In this document: piece by piece, positions 6,266 to 7,054 of the stretch
How the letters are laid out: every line of letters starts with the position of its first letter
Position numbering within the stretch: the stretch's first letter is position 1
DNA from: an uncultured Microcaldota archaeon
GTDB lineage: Archaea > Micrarchaeota > Micrarchaeia > Anstonellales > Bilamarchaeaceae
Direction: 5' to 3'
NCBI GenBank assembly: GCA_903920925.1
Contig: CAIXOA010000089.1
Location: forward strand, 1 to 7,054
DNA: 7,054 bases
Made by a program: the position numbers and the translations under genes
Notes under the pieces: model-generated
The model's database searches: none
What the model was told of the DNA's origin: nothing
The model's input: only the letters and a program-made list of their open reading frames with translations

Positions 6266-6272
6266 ATATAAA
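6266..6272 (-). promoter_or_regulatory. TATA-like box for the ABC operon
   Basis: The minus strand reads CTATTTATATCGCC, containing TTTATAT, close to the archaeal box A consensus. It stands in the 179-base gap between the regulator gene stop (6306) and the ATPase ATG (6126). The predicted start of transcription is near 6243. The box reads almost as well on the plus strand, but no gene lies there. Confidence 0.5.
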
Positions 6273-6305
6273 TAGTCCATAGTTCAAAGATAGAAGCATA
6301 AACGC

Positions 6306-6851
6306 TCAGGGCTGCTCCCATAGCTCGATAAGCCCGTCCACAAGGGTATCTACGAAGCTAGCCTTGTAGGCGATTAGCAGTTTCATGATGCGTTCCTTTG
6401 GAATGCTTAGGGAATAAACGGTGTATCTGCCTTTTTTCCTTGCATCAATGGTGCCATTCCCAATCAATTTTTTGAGGTGCCATGACGTGGTTGAAGGCGA
6501 AAGCCTCACCGCGGAAACGATTTCCTCCTGGGTGCAGCCCTCATGGCCGAATACGTAAAGGAGAATCACCCGGACGCTTCTTTGGCGCAGCAGCATGAGA
6601 AGCTTTTCATCCGGGATGGGGTTGTTGATTGGAAAATACCGGACATTGCGCCCATCCCGCACTTCTTTTATGAGATGGTGCCTATGCAGGTACGCGAGGT
6701 GGTAAGAGGCTGACCCAAATGACAGCCCCGATGCCCGCTGGATTTCCCGGAAATGGGCTCCCGCAAACTGCTTAACGGTATCATAAAGCTTTTTTCTCGC
6801 TGCAAGTTCCAATGCAGGCGTCTGTTCTTCGTAGGGACTTTTGATATGCAT
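6306..6851 (-). CDS. Transcription regulator with two winged-helix domains (COG3398-like)
   Basis: This 181-residue DNA-binding protein has two winged helix-turn-helix domains. The first covers about 19-75: KLYDTVKQFAGAHFREIQRA, recognition helix SFGSASYHLAYLHRHHLI, wing DGRNVRYFP. The second covers about 87-148: ILLYVFGHEGCTQEEIVSAV, recognition helix SPSTTSWHLKKLIGNGTI, wing KKGRYTVYSL. The arrangement matches archaeal regulators with two HTH domains (COG3398). No metal- or ligand-binding domain is visible; the tail (150-181) is helical. The start at 6851 is chosen because its ATG overlaps the stop of the upstream membrane-protein gene by one base (TGATG). An in-frame ATG at 6881 would need a 31-base overlap. 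It may control the ABC operon that follows on the same strand, or its own promoter, but the target is inferred only from position. Confidence 0.93.
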   Translation of the reverse strand: MHIKSPYEEQTPALELAARKKLYDTVKQFAGAHFREIQRASGLSFGSASYHLAYLHRHHLIKEVRDGRNVRYFPINNPIPDEKLLMLLRQRSVRVILLYVFGHEGCTQEEIVSAVRLSPSTTSWHLKKLIGNGTIDARKKGRYTVYSLSIPKERIMKLLIAYKASFVDTLVDGLIELWEQP

Positions 6852-7054
6852 CACTTCTTTATAATGCCGACGAAGAAGCAAAGGAGCACCACGAAGTCCA
6901 GCAGATGGGCAAGCGTATCCAAAGAAGACTGTTGCAATGAAAGCAGGTCGCTGCCGATGATCAGTATGCCCTTCGAGGCAAAAATGAAAAATGCAAGCAT
7001 AACAAACAGGAATTTTTCCCTTCCGTCGCGCAGGTATGCCATGAGGCTGAGGGC
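6851..7054 (-). CDS. Small membrane protein coupled to the winged-helix regulator, cut by right edge
   Basis: The frame is open through the right edge (ALSL before the first visible Met), so the gene probably begins outside the window. An ATG at 7042 (MAYLRDGREKFLFVM) is the alternative start, giving 63 residues. Two membrane helices are visible, at about FLFVMLAFFIFASKGILIIG and LLDFVVLLCFFVGII, and the protein ends in Lys-Lys. The polar stretch AYLRDGREK before the first visible helix looks like a loop following an earlier helix, which supports a longer protein of three or more helices. Small membrane proteins next to winged-helix regulators are common in archaea (the haloarchaeal DUF7521 families are similar in layout), but I cannot assign this one firmly. 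The stop overlaps the regulator ATG, so the two should be made together; a membrane tether or signal sensor for the regulator is an inference. Confidence 0.78.
   Translation of the reverse strand, partial: ALSLMAYLRDGREKFLFVMLAFFIFASKGILIIGSDLLSLQQSSLDTLAHLLDFVVLLCFFVGIIKK

Overview
The window most likely comes from an archaeon. Supporting signs are AT-rich boxes placed about 26 bases before probable leaderless starts, a regulator with two winged-helix domains of the COG3398 type, a secreted beta-propeller protein crowded with N-X-S/T glycosylation sequons, and a lipobox protein with thrombospondin type 3 calcium repeats. The style resembles DPANN genomes (Diapherotrites or Micrarchaeota), but this placement is a low-confidence inference.

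Left part (1-488, minus strand): the first 61 residues of a YdeI/OmpD-associated family protein run off the left edge. It is preceded, with a 5-base gap, by a 99-residue secreted protein with eight cysteines and a C-terminal Cys-Cys, hydrophobic segment and Arg-Arg tail. Between 489 and 608 lies a divergent promoter region.

Centre-left (609-2750, plus strand): one large surface protein with a signal peptide, seven YVTN/WD40-like blade motifs, an SbsA-type Ig-like domain, a Pro/Gln/Asn stalk rich in sequons, and a short hydrophobic C-terminus. It converges on the next operon across a short gap with nested inverted repeats, probably a shared terminator.

Right part (2810-6126, minus strand, transcribed from right to left): an ABC-2 type transport operon of ATPase, permease A, permease B and a calcium-binding lipoprotein. 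The genes overlap or nearly abut, so they are probably translationally coupled. A good TATA-like box at 6266-6272 would give an mRNA leader of roughly 115 bases, long for an archaeon and full of inverted repeats.

Far right (6306-7054, minus strand): a small membrane protein, cut by the right edge, overlaps by one base the tandem winged-helix regulator. The pair sits just upstream of the transport operon on the same strand, so it is a plausible membrane-linked regulator of that operon. No RNA genes, insertion sequences or CRISPR arrays were seen.
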